The translations under genes and the position numbers were made by a program. 10,525 nt of DNA from Synura sp. LO234KE (Eukaryota; Sar; Synurophyceae; Synurales; Mallomonadaceae): positions 1 to 10,525 of the forward strand of contig VKHC01000624.1 of the NCBI GenBank assembly GCA_015143735.1, in the 5' to 3' direction. The notes below the pieces were generated by a model. It saw only the letters and a list, made by a program, of their open reading frames with translations. It searched no databases and was not told where the DNA came from. Shown in pieces: positions 1 to 7,714 of this stretch (position 1 is the stretch's first letter; each line of letters begins with the position of its first letter).

Positions 1-60
1 GCCTCGTCCCCGCTCCTTGTACCTCCCATGGCCCCGCCGGTCCGTGTGCCTGCCCATGAC
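1..60 (-). CDS. Possible partial exon of an Arg/Gly-rich protein, running off the left edge
   Basis: The first 60 bases are strongly GC-rich and composition drops to AT-rich exactly at base 61. On the minus strand the break coincides with a good 3' splice site: TTAAC, a short T run, then TAG just above base 60. Read in the frame of the ATG at 57-55, the minus strand is open and gives MGRHTDRRGHGRYKERGRG, an Arg/Gly-rich string of the kind seen in RNA-binding tails. Other frames are also open over this short distance, and one would pair with a possible donor near 277. The start, frame and identity are therefore unproven. No function is assigned. Confidence 0.3.
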
Positions 61-1144
61 CTAAAAATGTTAATATGCACAAAATATAAGAAATTTTGTC
101 GTTAATGGAATGAATGCCAGTTCTGATCTTTGCTCAATATCCTCACTTGAATATTGCATGCTTTAGGAAAAGGAATAAGAATATTTAAAATTAAGAACTA
201 CTAAATCTGCACTGAAAGTTCCAAAGCTAAGAATAATTGATTACGAATATGTACTAGATGTATGTAATAAATCTTACTTTTTGTGCCCCTGAAAAATTCT
301 TGCCAGATTTTCTTAACCATCAGAATCATAGGCTAGCTTTACTGAGCAGCATTCAAATTTTATGGTGAAATATTAGATTTATCAGCGTGGTTAATGTTAT
401 AGTGAAGCGTGGAGAGGCATCTTAGAAAAGATAACCTAATAGTATCGGAGCCAAATTAGATATTATTACAAGCATTTAGTCCCCTCATAGATATAGGTAA
501 AAGCAACAGCGGGATCGTTATAATTTGCTACATTCTTATTCTCATGCATATTTTTGGATTGAGCGCCAGAATACATATTGCACTATACTAAGAAAAAACG
601 AATGTTTTCGGGCACAATGAGAAGTAATTTCATTCCCGCGAAAGAAAACTATTCTGCATTTTTTGTAAAATAACCATCGATTTGATATAACTTGCTATAT
701 CCACATATAGGTATAAAATATTTGATTTCCTATTTGGAAACCGCTATGTCATCATTCTCACCATATATATACTTTCAAATTTTTGATCATTAGAATGATT
801 GAATAATTGTCCTGAGATTCTAGTTGCTTTTTTTTGTTTGGCATTTTGTTTTTTGGTTTACGTTGCTTCTCCACTTGCTATTGACCACTTATCTTGCGCT
901 ATATCCTTACTTAATTATTTCCGTGAACAATAATTCTACGGTTTAAAACAAAAGAATCATTGGAGAGGTAATGTCAGTTAGTCCTTTTTGTCATTTATAT
1001 TTCACATTCCTTTTCATGTTCCGCCCTTCATTTTTCAGCGCTTTTCAGTTCCATGATGCATCTCCTTATTAGTGTTCGAGCTATCACGAACGTGGATTAG
1101 ATGGGTGATTGAGTAGAGTCCAAAACGAAAAGATTGCGACGCAT
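61..1144. other. AT-rich stretch with no confident gene
   Basis: About 1.1 kb of AT-rich sequence with frequent stops in all six frames and several T and A runs. A short open minus-strand segment at about 337-278, ending at a GTAAG-type donor, could be an exon of whatever gene enters at 1-60, but nothing else supports it. No tRNA, tandem repeat or long inverted repeat was seen. Confidence 0.5.
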
Positions 1145-1751
1145 ATGGTTGCTTCATTTAGAACGCTTTCTATTTTCAATTTGTTACTGTTTCCGTACCA
1201 CGCTAACTTTGCGAGCGCGGTGACTATTATAGTCGGGGTGAAAAGTTTACCGAAAATCATCATATAGTGGTCAATTTACGACGGGTAATCAGTCGGTGAA
1301 AAATTTGACCACTGAAATTATAACGCAGGATTCTAGCTCAACGTATATAGTGTGCCGGTTTTAGCCGAACTAAACTTGCCGTCGCTTACCTCCACGTGAC
1401 TATATTACTACGCGCTCCTATGATACCACAGTAGTGCGGGCAGTGTGCGGCTATAAACCTTCGGTCTTTATCATGCCTCCGCCGGTGCATTATCTGTCAT
1501 ATTTTCAGCTTGAGAATCGTTCATGTTAAATTGATTAAAAACTAAGTGATATACTATCTTTGTACCAACAAGCTTGCCAGCTCCAAGACGAGTTGCTCAC
1601 CACGCACTCGCGTCGTCTTTCTCTAACACCACGACAGAGTGGAAATCCAAGCGATGGATTTCCAATCCTGGACGGGTTCACACTTGTTCAGCGATACCTG
1701 GTTTTTATCAGAATTCCAAAAACTAGGAAGGGAGAGATAAAGAGATTCTAA
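1145..1751 (+). CDS. Tentative small secreted protein gene (five exons)
   Basis: The ATG at 1145 opens a 25-codon exon that reads like a signal peptide: a short N-region, the core SIFNLLLF, then NFASA as a possible cleavage site. One model that keeps phase uses exons 1145-1219, 1268-1284, 1329-1342, 1432-1518 and 1573-1751, for 123 residues ending at TAA. The last two exons are the firmest. The donor after CTTGAGAATC joins in phase across a 54-base intron to the open frame ending KTRKGEIKRF. The 17- and 14-base exons are weak: a direct join from a donor near 1244 to 1432 also keeps phase. The product is unknown, with two Cys in the mature part and a basic C-terminus. It would act in the secretory pathway or outside the cell if the signal peptide is real. 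Confidence 0.4.
1231..1318. repeat. Imperfect direct repeat in two neighbouring predicted introns
   Basis: The block AGTCGGGGTGAAAAGTTTAC starting at 1231 recurs as AGTCGGTGAAAAATTTGACC starting at 1291, and both are followed by GAAAT or GAAAAT. Each copy lies inside a predicted short intron (1220-1267 and 1285-1328) of the tentative secreted-protein gene. A 9-base inverted repeat, AGTGGTCAA at 1266-1274 and TTGACCACT at 1305-1313, overlaps the same region. The similarity is directly visible; its origin is not. Confidence 0.5.
1640..1664. repeat. Perfect 10-base hairpin inside a predicted exon
   Basis: TGGAAATCCA at 1640-1649 and TGGATTTCCA at 1655-1664 are exact reverse complements separated by five bases (AGCGA). 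It lies in the last exon of the tentative secreted-protein gene. It could fold in RNA or cruciform DNA; no function can be assigned. Confidence 0.6.
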
Positions 1752-1865
1752 ATCGCAGTCGAACAACAAATCATTTTTAAGTAGGAGGGCACAAAGAATG
1801 AATATCCTTTGTTATTCAATTTGCATGTCATGTAAAAGCATCGAATTCAAAATATTTATTTCATT

Positions 1866-2676
1866 TTATTTATTCACAGTGGCTATATTTATTCTAGATC
1901 GCGCAAATATCCATGCATCTCCGTTTGGCCCAGGTGCTGAGGCCAGGCACACGAAGGAGCAGTTGTCGAAGTCGTAGATCATGGCTCCCTTATCCGTCTA
2001 CATTCATTATTTCATGTTAAAAATATTTGTCGCGGTGAAAGTATGGACGTATCTATTACTTAGAATTACGTACCGCATATCTGTTCACAACTGCCGCCAG
2101 AACCTCCTTGTGCGTGACTACTATTACGTGCTCATCGTCAGAGGTCATTTCAAAACGAATTTCGTCGATTGCGTCGCACATGCGGATGCTGCTCCCCTCT
2201 TCTGTCCACGGCGCGGGCTCACCAGATATTCGCTCTATGTCAATATCGACGAGTGGAGTTAATAGATCCGTGATCATACTTATAGAATGCTGCATCTCGG
2301 ATTCGCTAAGATATAACGGTCCACCGTAAATACAATCATAACCAGCTTTTCGAGATCCCTCTAAATCATCTCCTATTCCATAATGCACCCTTACTGAGGA
2401 TATGCCAAGGGCGTGGGCGAGCAAGGCAGATGTTTCTAAGCAGCACCGGAAAGGTGAAGACACCACTGTTATCGTATTTTCACGCAGATTTTTCTCCGTT
2501 AATCCCAATTCTAACTTAAGAGCGTCCAGTGCTGCGATGGGGTTTAAAAAGTCAGAGATAGGCGGATCATGAGGTCTCTTTTCTCGGTCGTACCACCTAT
2601 CACAATACTCAGGATCCTCAAGTTCAATCGTGGAAGCGTGACAGAATATTGTGAAAGTTGGGAAGGAACGATGCAT
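1866..2676 (-). CDS. Histidine phosphatase superfamily protein (phosphoglycerate mutase-like), altered first motif
   Basis: There are two exons, 2676-2074 and 1997-1866, separated by a 76-base intron (donor GTACGT, acceptor ATGTAG, phase 0), giving 244 residues. The first exon has its own stop at 2056, so an unspliced reading loses the last 43 residues. Family marks are a DPP-I-S block (residues 37-41), the strand-turn SSPFR with the second conserved Arg (R77), and the late strand VIVVTHKE with the second catalytic His (H189). This matches the branch of the fold with a DPPL-T element after the first motif. The expected N-terminal R-H-G/A-E motif reads C12-H13-A14-S15: the nucleophile His stays, but the phosphate-binding Arg and the Glu are gone. 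Activity is therefore doubtful. The start is the ATG at 2676; the frame is open further upstream, but through AT-rich spacer. Confidence 0.75.
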
Positions 2677-2822
2677 ATAAGATAGGTCAGCAATATATGT
2701 ATATATATTATTATTAATTATTATGCCCCTACTTAAACTGCGACCGTTGCAACAGGGCAACCTTACAAAACCCACAACACTTAAATCGTTTTAAAAAACA
2801 ATAAATATATCAGCCGAGTCGT
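2677..2822. promoter_or_regulatory. Divergent promoter region between phosphatase and K+ channel genes
   Basis: This is a 146-base spacer between two divergent start codons. It holds alternating AT tracts (about 2695-2725) and no recognisable exon. It must contain the 5' ends of both genes if the chosen starts are right. No defined operator or TATA position can be claimed. Confidence 0.4.
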
Positions 2823-5285
2823 ATGCACGATCTTAAGAGCTTACAGAAAATCATATCCGTAAATGATCTAAATTCGAAAAAAAGAATAAGCGGCTTGCCT
2901 ATTCGAACCTTTATCGTCTTCTCGCTATATATAATCTTGGGAATATCATACTACACGGGGAAGATGAGCTTAACTGGCCTTCATTCCGCATATTTTTCAA
3001 TAATGACCATGATGACCGTAGGGTAAGATGATATTTATATTAGTGGTGCTGATGAAAAGTCTGATTTATTCAATTTATTAGCTATGGTGTATATGTGCCC
3101 AAGACTGAGCAGGACAGATATTTTACAATATTTTTTATAATTGTCGGAGTAGGCGTTGTCAGCACAGCTTTAGGATCATTAGGGGATAATATTCTAAGCT
3201 CGATTGAAAACTGGACAGCTAAAATATACATCGAATTAGCCTTTCGCCTGAAATCAATTAAATCATTTTTTCACGAGTGAGTTACATATCTTGTGCTTAA
3301 ATGTTATAACTTTTTTTAAGCGATAATGGAGCTGCAGCCCTTAATGGAGCCTCTCCGATTAGTGCAACTTTCAGCAAAATAAAGGAACAAAACCTGTTTT
3401 CGTTTGATACTACCCTGCAGGTAATCAGTGACAAATCAAGAATTTGTTTAACAGGATTTGGTTGTTATATGTAGGAAATCCGGGCGCGAGCTATGCTGGA
3501 CTTTCTCATCGTTTTTGTACTCCTATTTTTTGGAACTCTTGTTATGATGGCGGTACGGAGGCAACTGATTCCAGTGTTGCACTCGTTCGTCGATTTAACC
3601 TGAATTTGCCCACTTTCTCACCGTCTTTGCGTACTAACTGTCTATAGTTTTTGATAACTTACGTTCGATGTGTTTTTTTTACCTTTTGTTCATAGATTGA
3701 ACATTGGACATTCGTACGCTCCCTTTACTGGGCGACGGTTACGATCACTTCAGGTTCGTCAGCAAGGCCTACAGACCGTGACCGCACTTCACTCCTAAAC
3801 CTGTTCTTCCCCGCGCAGTGGGTTTCGGAGATGTTACGCCCACCACGGACTCTGGTCGTGTCTTCACTATGTTCTACGTACTTGGTAAGGGTGCCCACAT
3901 GTGATCGTACGATCATACTCTCGTCGTTCATATTCAATTTGCCCATCTTTTATCTTTTGCACGAGCTCTTCAAGTCGAGCTTGCTAGTCTATCTAATATT
4001 GCGCCTTCGTTTTAAATTATCATTTTCTTAATAATTGACATATATCATTCTCCATTCCTAATTCATATGCGTAGCGGTCTATTGTTCTTTGCTTGATAAC
4101 GGACATTTGTTCTATCTATGCATCCTTGTTGTCGGAATCGTCCGCCCCCCCTTGGAAGTCGGGTGCATATTCATGGCGAAGGGTCTCAACAATTTGGCAC
4201 AGGTCCGTCCGTCCTTCCCTCCGTTCACAATTGGAATTCCTCCGTCCTTCCTACTAGTCGAATGCGGAGAAGGCGCCGCCCATCTCCATGACTTTTACCG
4301 AATCTGGATATGATATTTTAGCCGTCGTCTTCGCTCAGTATCCAGGTCTGAGGCGACTCAAGGTGCAGGAGTTGTCGGTCATGCGGCAGTTTGAGGAGGG
4401 TCTCACAGAGGAGGTGTGGGAAATGGCATGGCGGGGTGGGGCGGGGACGCCGTTTGGGAGGGCAGGGCGGTAGTGTAAAGTGGCAGAGCGTCGATTTCTA
4501 AGTCCGTTCCGCTGGTGCAGGTCCTCTCGCACATGATGGGCTCCGACTTCCTGTCCGGTGACGTGCAGCTCAAGGCCTCGGCGGCGGAAATCACAAAGGT
4601 GAGCCGTTGGAATAGTGAGCCCTCACAATTCTTACGCGTAGGTCCTGATCTTCCGTCTGCCGCTGAGCAGTGCGAGTTCGTCACAATGGTACTTAGAATG
4701 ATGAACAAGATCAACGATAAGGTATGGTTAGCGGCAAGCAGAAGTACCGACCACGTCACCAGCGTGTACGTGCCGCAGGATGTCGCGATTGTCGCTAAGA
4801 TTTTTGACGGCTTAGACGAAGACAACTCAGGTGCCCAGTTTGCAGAGTCCTAGCCCAACAATGTGTAACGTCAGCAATGATTTTTGCCAGGGTTCTTAAG
4901 CGACGTCCAACTGCAGGCCGAAATCTCGGAGGCGGCGAGACGGGACGAACAAAGTCGAGCGACTGAATCCTCCTCTGCAGCGGCCGATCCACACAGGTAA
5001 ATGATGTCAGGATTCAAAGTGACTGGATCTGCTGCTCCACCTTACAGCTTGTCTCTCCGTTCAGTCATTCCCAGCTCTCAGACCTAAGAGACACGTTGCG
5101 TGCCGGAGTATCAGGACTTGTCGTTAGAATAGAGCGCGGCTTCGATCGCTTGGCCGACATTCCGGAACCCGGTCGAGCAAACGCGAGGTGCGCATGTACA
5201 TATATGCAAAAGAGTCCATACATTCCAATTGTCATGTCGCTTGCTTCTCTTTAGTGGGGAGACTTCAGGTGCCAGTGCAACCTAA
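2823..5285 (+). CDS. TPK: Two-pore K+ channel with C-terminal EF-hand region (plant TPK type)
   Basis: Fourteen exons join in phase to 445 residues: 2823-3022, 3082-3276, 3321-3420, 3475-3552, 3696-3753, 3819-3884, 4159-4202, 4258-4413, 4521-4598, 4671-4721, 4779-4830, 4891-4996, 5065-5187, 5255-5285. M1 is about residues 29-46. Pore 1 has the filter TVGYG (65-69), and M2 is about 80-100. After a 70-residue polar linker come M3 (171-191), pore 2 with SVGFGD (210-215) and M4 (225-245; FYVLVGCIFMAKGL closely resembles plant TPKs). The C-terminus has EFVTMVLRMMNKI followed by the EF-hand loop D355-E-D357-N-S359-G360, as in TPK channels. A helical tail (about 398-427) follows. It should be an integral membrane K+ channel with Ca2+ modulation; the membrane is unknown (vacuole for plant relatives). 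Exon 9 and the 107- and 274-base introns are the least certain parts. Confidence 0.9.
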
Positions 5286-5500
5286 AAGATTTGGAAAATC
5301 CGACGCTCTTTTCAATCGAAAGGATTTACGCACGTGCACAAGGCGTCTTTAATAGTGCATTTAGTTTATATGTTTTCTCCTTGTCTCGTCGTAATTATAA
5401 TACTTTGAAACTCCTCCATGAGGTCACCAAACTCGATCGAATAGTACTGGCTACTGTATCATCATTTTTTGCATATTACTTGCTTTAAAGGAGTGGAGTA
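5286..5500. other. Spacer after the K+ channel gene, no gene seen
   Basis: An open frame runs here from about 5291 to 5488 but has no ATG near its start and resembles no protein I know. It follows directly on the channel stop codon and is most simply its 3' untranslated region and spacer. Confidence 0.4.
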
Positions 5501-6593
5501 ATGTTGTCTCGCACCAGAAGAGTCAAAAACCTTCCACTGTACACCTTTTTTCTGTGGTACCATCATGACTAGTAGAGTAGCGGAAGTGAGACGTGTGGTG
5601 CGCCCACCAGGGAAGTGCCGCGCATTCCTATTGCTACTAAGTCATACTGAACGCAATTCCCTTTTTGTCGATTAGGGATCTAGTGGTGTACTACTATTAA
5701 TCAATGGGCAGTTTACTAAAAACGTGTTTTGTGTGACTGTACCGGCAAGGCATCTCTGAGGAGTTTACTACTCGGCTCCTGAGTAGTTTCATCTCATGCT
5801 TTGGTGCCTAACAAAGGCCTCTAGATCTTCGTTCTCTGAGCCATCAAAAGCGCGGGCGACACTCCTCCCAGCTTTTAGCGATAGCTGCGAAATGGAAAAT
5901 AGCAATCAACTAAACCGTTTGCTCCAACGTATCCAAGATAGTGACCGTCGTCAAGGAGAAAGAAATCCAAGGATATTCCTTAAGGCGAAGGTACTTCAGG
6001 CCTTCAGCCAATTCAATCCTGACAGGAGAGATAAAATTTTTAGTTTTCCTGGAAAGTAACTTTCGATCTCAAATTTCTCCAAACGAATTTTGCGCTATAA
6101 TTTAGGCTTGTAGCGCAAGATTATTTAACTCCGGAAAATCGCTTTGGCAACAACTCATGAGTACCGAATTCGCCAATTTCTACCTTGTGAAAATTTCCTG
6201 GTTCACAGCATTTCAGCGGCACATTCCTTTAGCCTTCATCATATCACACACACAAATAAATGAAGCGCTCATCAGGCAGGATTTGGGAGTCCTGAGGAAC
6301 AATTTTTCCGCAATTCTAATCTCTCCGTTGATCAAATATGCCAGACTATGTTAGAGAATTTCGGAAAGCTCGATTTGTTTGAGAAAATATTTGCTTTTCT
6401 GCAGATCCATCATGTGTAACTCCATTAGGTTTCTTACAATAATTCGAGGCCCAGCAGAGCATACCAGATAAAGTTATTTATGTTGCAGGATGCTGGAGAT
6501 GTAGTTTCATTTTCAATGTTGCGGCGACCCTCCGCTAGCACCACGAGGAATGGCTTAGTGTACATAGTCGCGTATGTCCCCGAACACTTTTAG
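5501..6593 (+). CDS. Multi-exon gene of unknown function
   Basis: One phase-consistent model is 5501-5556, 5879-6055, 6114-6186, 6276-6413 and 6489-6593: 182 residues ending VYIVAYVPEHF and TAG. The strongest parts are the exon with MENSNQLNRLLQRIQDSDRR (ATG at 5892) and the last two exons. SPEEQFFRNSNLSVDQICQT...LEKIFAFLQ-like text in 6276-6413 joins in phase, across a 75-base intron, to DAGDVVSFSMLRRPSAS. The first exon (MLSRTRRVKNLPLYTFF) would look like a mitochondrial presequence but depends on a 322-base intron that contains a repeat copy. Starts at 5796 or 5892 are alternatives. Two acceptors, 6105 and 6113, are possible; the first gives a short protein ending at 6160. The text is mostly helical and polar, with no domain I recognise. 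The precise exon borders at 6186/6276 are uncertain. Confidence 0.4.
5717..5791. repeat. Dispersed hairpin repeat module, copy 1
   Basis: About 75 bases matching 10455-10525. The core AAAACGTGTTTTGTGTGAC is identical in both copies, then GTACC-type and CAAGGCAT blocks match with small gaps. Both copies end in the hairpin ACTACTC (5767-5773), a 7-base loop, and GAGTAGT (5781-5787). The loop differs by one base between copies while both stems are intact. AAAAC-GT-GTTTT is a second small inverted repeat. This copy falls in the predicted first intron of the 5501-6593 gene, or just 5' of its alternative ATG at 5796. Confidence 0.8.
6090..6118. repeat. 8-base hairpin enclosing a predicted 3' splice site
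   Basis: TTGCGCTA at 6090-6097 and TAGCGCAA at 6111-6118 are perfect reverse complements with a 13-base loop. The loop contains the acceptor ending TTTAG at 6105, and the second acceptor, ending GTAG at 6113, lies in the right arm. The two acceptors lead to different reading frames. Confidence 0.6.
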
Positions 6594-7095
6594 GTCAAGT
6601 CTGGCAAGCTCTACCATGTTTTCTTGCCGCTGTCCCCTGGCTTTCTCGCCTTCAAGCCATCGCCGAAGACCCAAGGGAGAGTTTGCGAGGCCTGTGGGGC
6701 AATTTCTTCTCCACCCAGATGGACTTAACCGAATACATTTTTGTGTCCCTGGGGGAATCGGATCCTTGGGGCTCCATCATCAATCCTCTCTGGGCTGCTC
6801 ATTTAACCGATATGGAGGAGGCATGGGATCACGCCGCAAGTTCAGTATTGTTTCCCCTCAGTCGGAGGAGCCCCCTGAGAACGTACTTGCTCGCCCTCAG
6901 ACGGAGGCGTCGCCGGAGGACGTGCTTGTTTCTTCCTCTTTCTTTCTCAGACGGCTCTTGCTGGTCGCCCCTTTACTGCCGGAGTCACTGGAAACCGTGA
7001 TTGTTGAGACTCTTCCCGGGGATCTGCGGAGCCCTGGTGGAGGAGGAGCCCTCGAAGAGGGTGTTGCTGTCTCTATTGATATTGCTCCTCTATGA
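6594..7095 (+). pseudogene. GC-rich, frame-broken coding remnant, possibly from a mobile element
   Basis: This block is much more GC-rich than its flanks. One plus frame, from about 6617 to 6840, reads like a folded protein rich in Trp and acidic residues (GLWGNFFSTQMDLTEYIF, then SDPWGSIINPLWAAHLTDME). It then turns into low-complexity Arg text. From about 6850 a different plus frame carries a sensible acidic Pro/Ser/Glu segment with two 13-codon repeats (PQSEEPPENVLAR and PQTEASPEDVLVS), ending at the TGA at 7096. No splice join fixes the frame change, so an indel or decay is likely. The order, a structured part followed by a low-complexity part, would suit a gag-like or ORF1-like protein, but no diagnostic motif is present. 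An ordinary gene with sequence error is also possible. The opposite strand is also open at 7193-6897, with a Ser/Lys-rich reading. Confidence 0.25.
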
Positions 7096-7325
7096 ATTTG
7101 CGGTATAGAACAGATTTCCGCTAAAGTGCTCGTTTCCTTTCTTGCCTTCCTGGTCCCGGTCGAAGTGGTGGTCTGTTTTTTCGCACAAAGCATTCAAATT
7201 ATTATACCGTGCCCCACATAGTACCCTTGTGACACCCTTGCTGACATTACTGACGTTAGTAGCACTTTGTTGCCGCATCGCTACAATATCATGATCTCCC
7301 TCTGTGGTCTTTTCTTAGGAAATTC
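7096..7325. other. Spacer, no gene seen
   Basis: Mixed-composition sequence between the GC-rich remnant and the inverted-repeat cluster. A minus-strand open frame (7278-7090) and the start of another cross it, but both lack any recognisable motif or good splice signals. Confidence 0.35.
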
Positions 7326-7548
7326 TTCCCCCGGGGATGGTACACGCGTTCCCTTCTACCTAGTTGGGGACGTCGCCGCGTCGTAACCATCCTCCCCGGG
7401 GGAGCTATAGCTGGTGTTTTGGTGGTGGACTTCGGATGGTGAGCCTATAGTCGGCGCCACTATAGCGTGGTTTTCTGTCCACTGATGCACCCTCGGGTGG
7501 ATGCGACCTCCCTCTACCCCTACTCGGTCACGGGGTTAGCCAGTTGGC
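7326..7548. repeat. Cluster of nested and consecutive inverted repeats (structured DNA/RNA candidate)
   Basis: At least six inverted repeats fall in about 220 bases. TTCCCCCGGGGATGGT (7326-7341) pairs with ACCATCCTCCCCGGGGG (7386-7402), with one bulge. AGCTATAGCT (7403-7412) is a palindrome. CTATAGT (7445-7451) pairs with ACTATAG (7459-7465) around a CGGCGCC loop. CACC and GGTG flank CTCG (7488-7499). ACCCC (7516-7520) pairs with GGGGT (7532-7536). GCC and GGC flank AGTT (7539-7548). CTATAG occurs three times. No long open frame uses this stretch. It could be a structured RNA, a mobile-element end or a regulatory region. Confidence 0.55.
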
Positions 7549-7714
7549 ACATGAGGGGCTCTAAATTAGTAGACTCTTGAGTTGTTCTGCCCTTGCCTAC
7601 TACCACATCATATTATAATTAAGTTGCCAGATTTTTTTCCGGAACTAATCATTCTTAATGGGGGATGGGGGGTAGTGCATGATATGGGGGATAGATCTTC
7701 TTGACTTATAAAGA
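7549..7714. other. Spacer with long G runs
   Basis: No gene is seen. The stretch holds three G runs close together, GGGGG (7660-7664), GGGGGG (7667-7672) and GGGGG (7686-7690), in an imperfect repeat ATGGGGGAT...ATATGGGGGAT. It lies just upstream of the ATG at 7715. The runs could fold as a G-rich structure but lack a fourth long run. Confidence 0.4.

Noticed and set aside
278-340. Minus-strand open piece ending at a GTAAG donor, as a first exon for the left-edge gene
   Set aside because: It would shift the left-edge exon into a frame with no supporting composition, and nothing upstream continues it.
2677-2775. N-terminal extension of the phosphatase to the ATG at 2775
   Set aside because: The extra 33 residues translate AT-rich spacer; the family fold begins right after the ATG at 2676.
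3725-4031. Unspliced open frames on both strands over pore 2
   Set aside because: Splicing 3754-3818 and 3885-4158 gives a continuous pore and M4 sequence; the longer unspliced frames are chance.
4403-4825. Open 140-codon frame on the minus strand
   Set aside because: It lies opposite the GC-rich exons and introns of the K+ channel, whose pore and EF-hand text is unmistakable. It is a shadow frame.
5291-5488. Open plus frame of 65 codons after the channel gene
   Set aside because: No ATG near the start, no motif, and it begins six bases after the channel stop. Most likely untranslated region.
5717-5800. Helitron-type 3' end (hairpin near a CTRR end)
   Set aside because: A hairpin is present, but no CTRR follows at the expected distance in copy 1, and copy 2 is cut off by the window edge.
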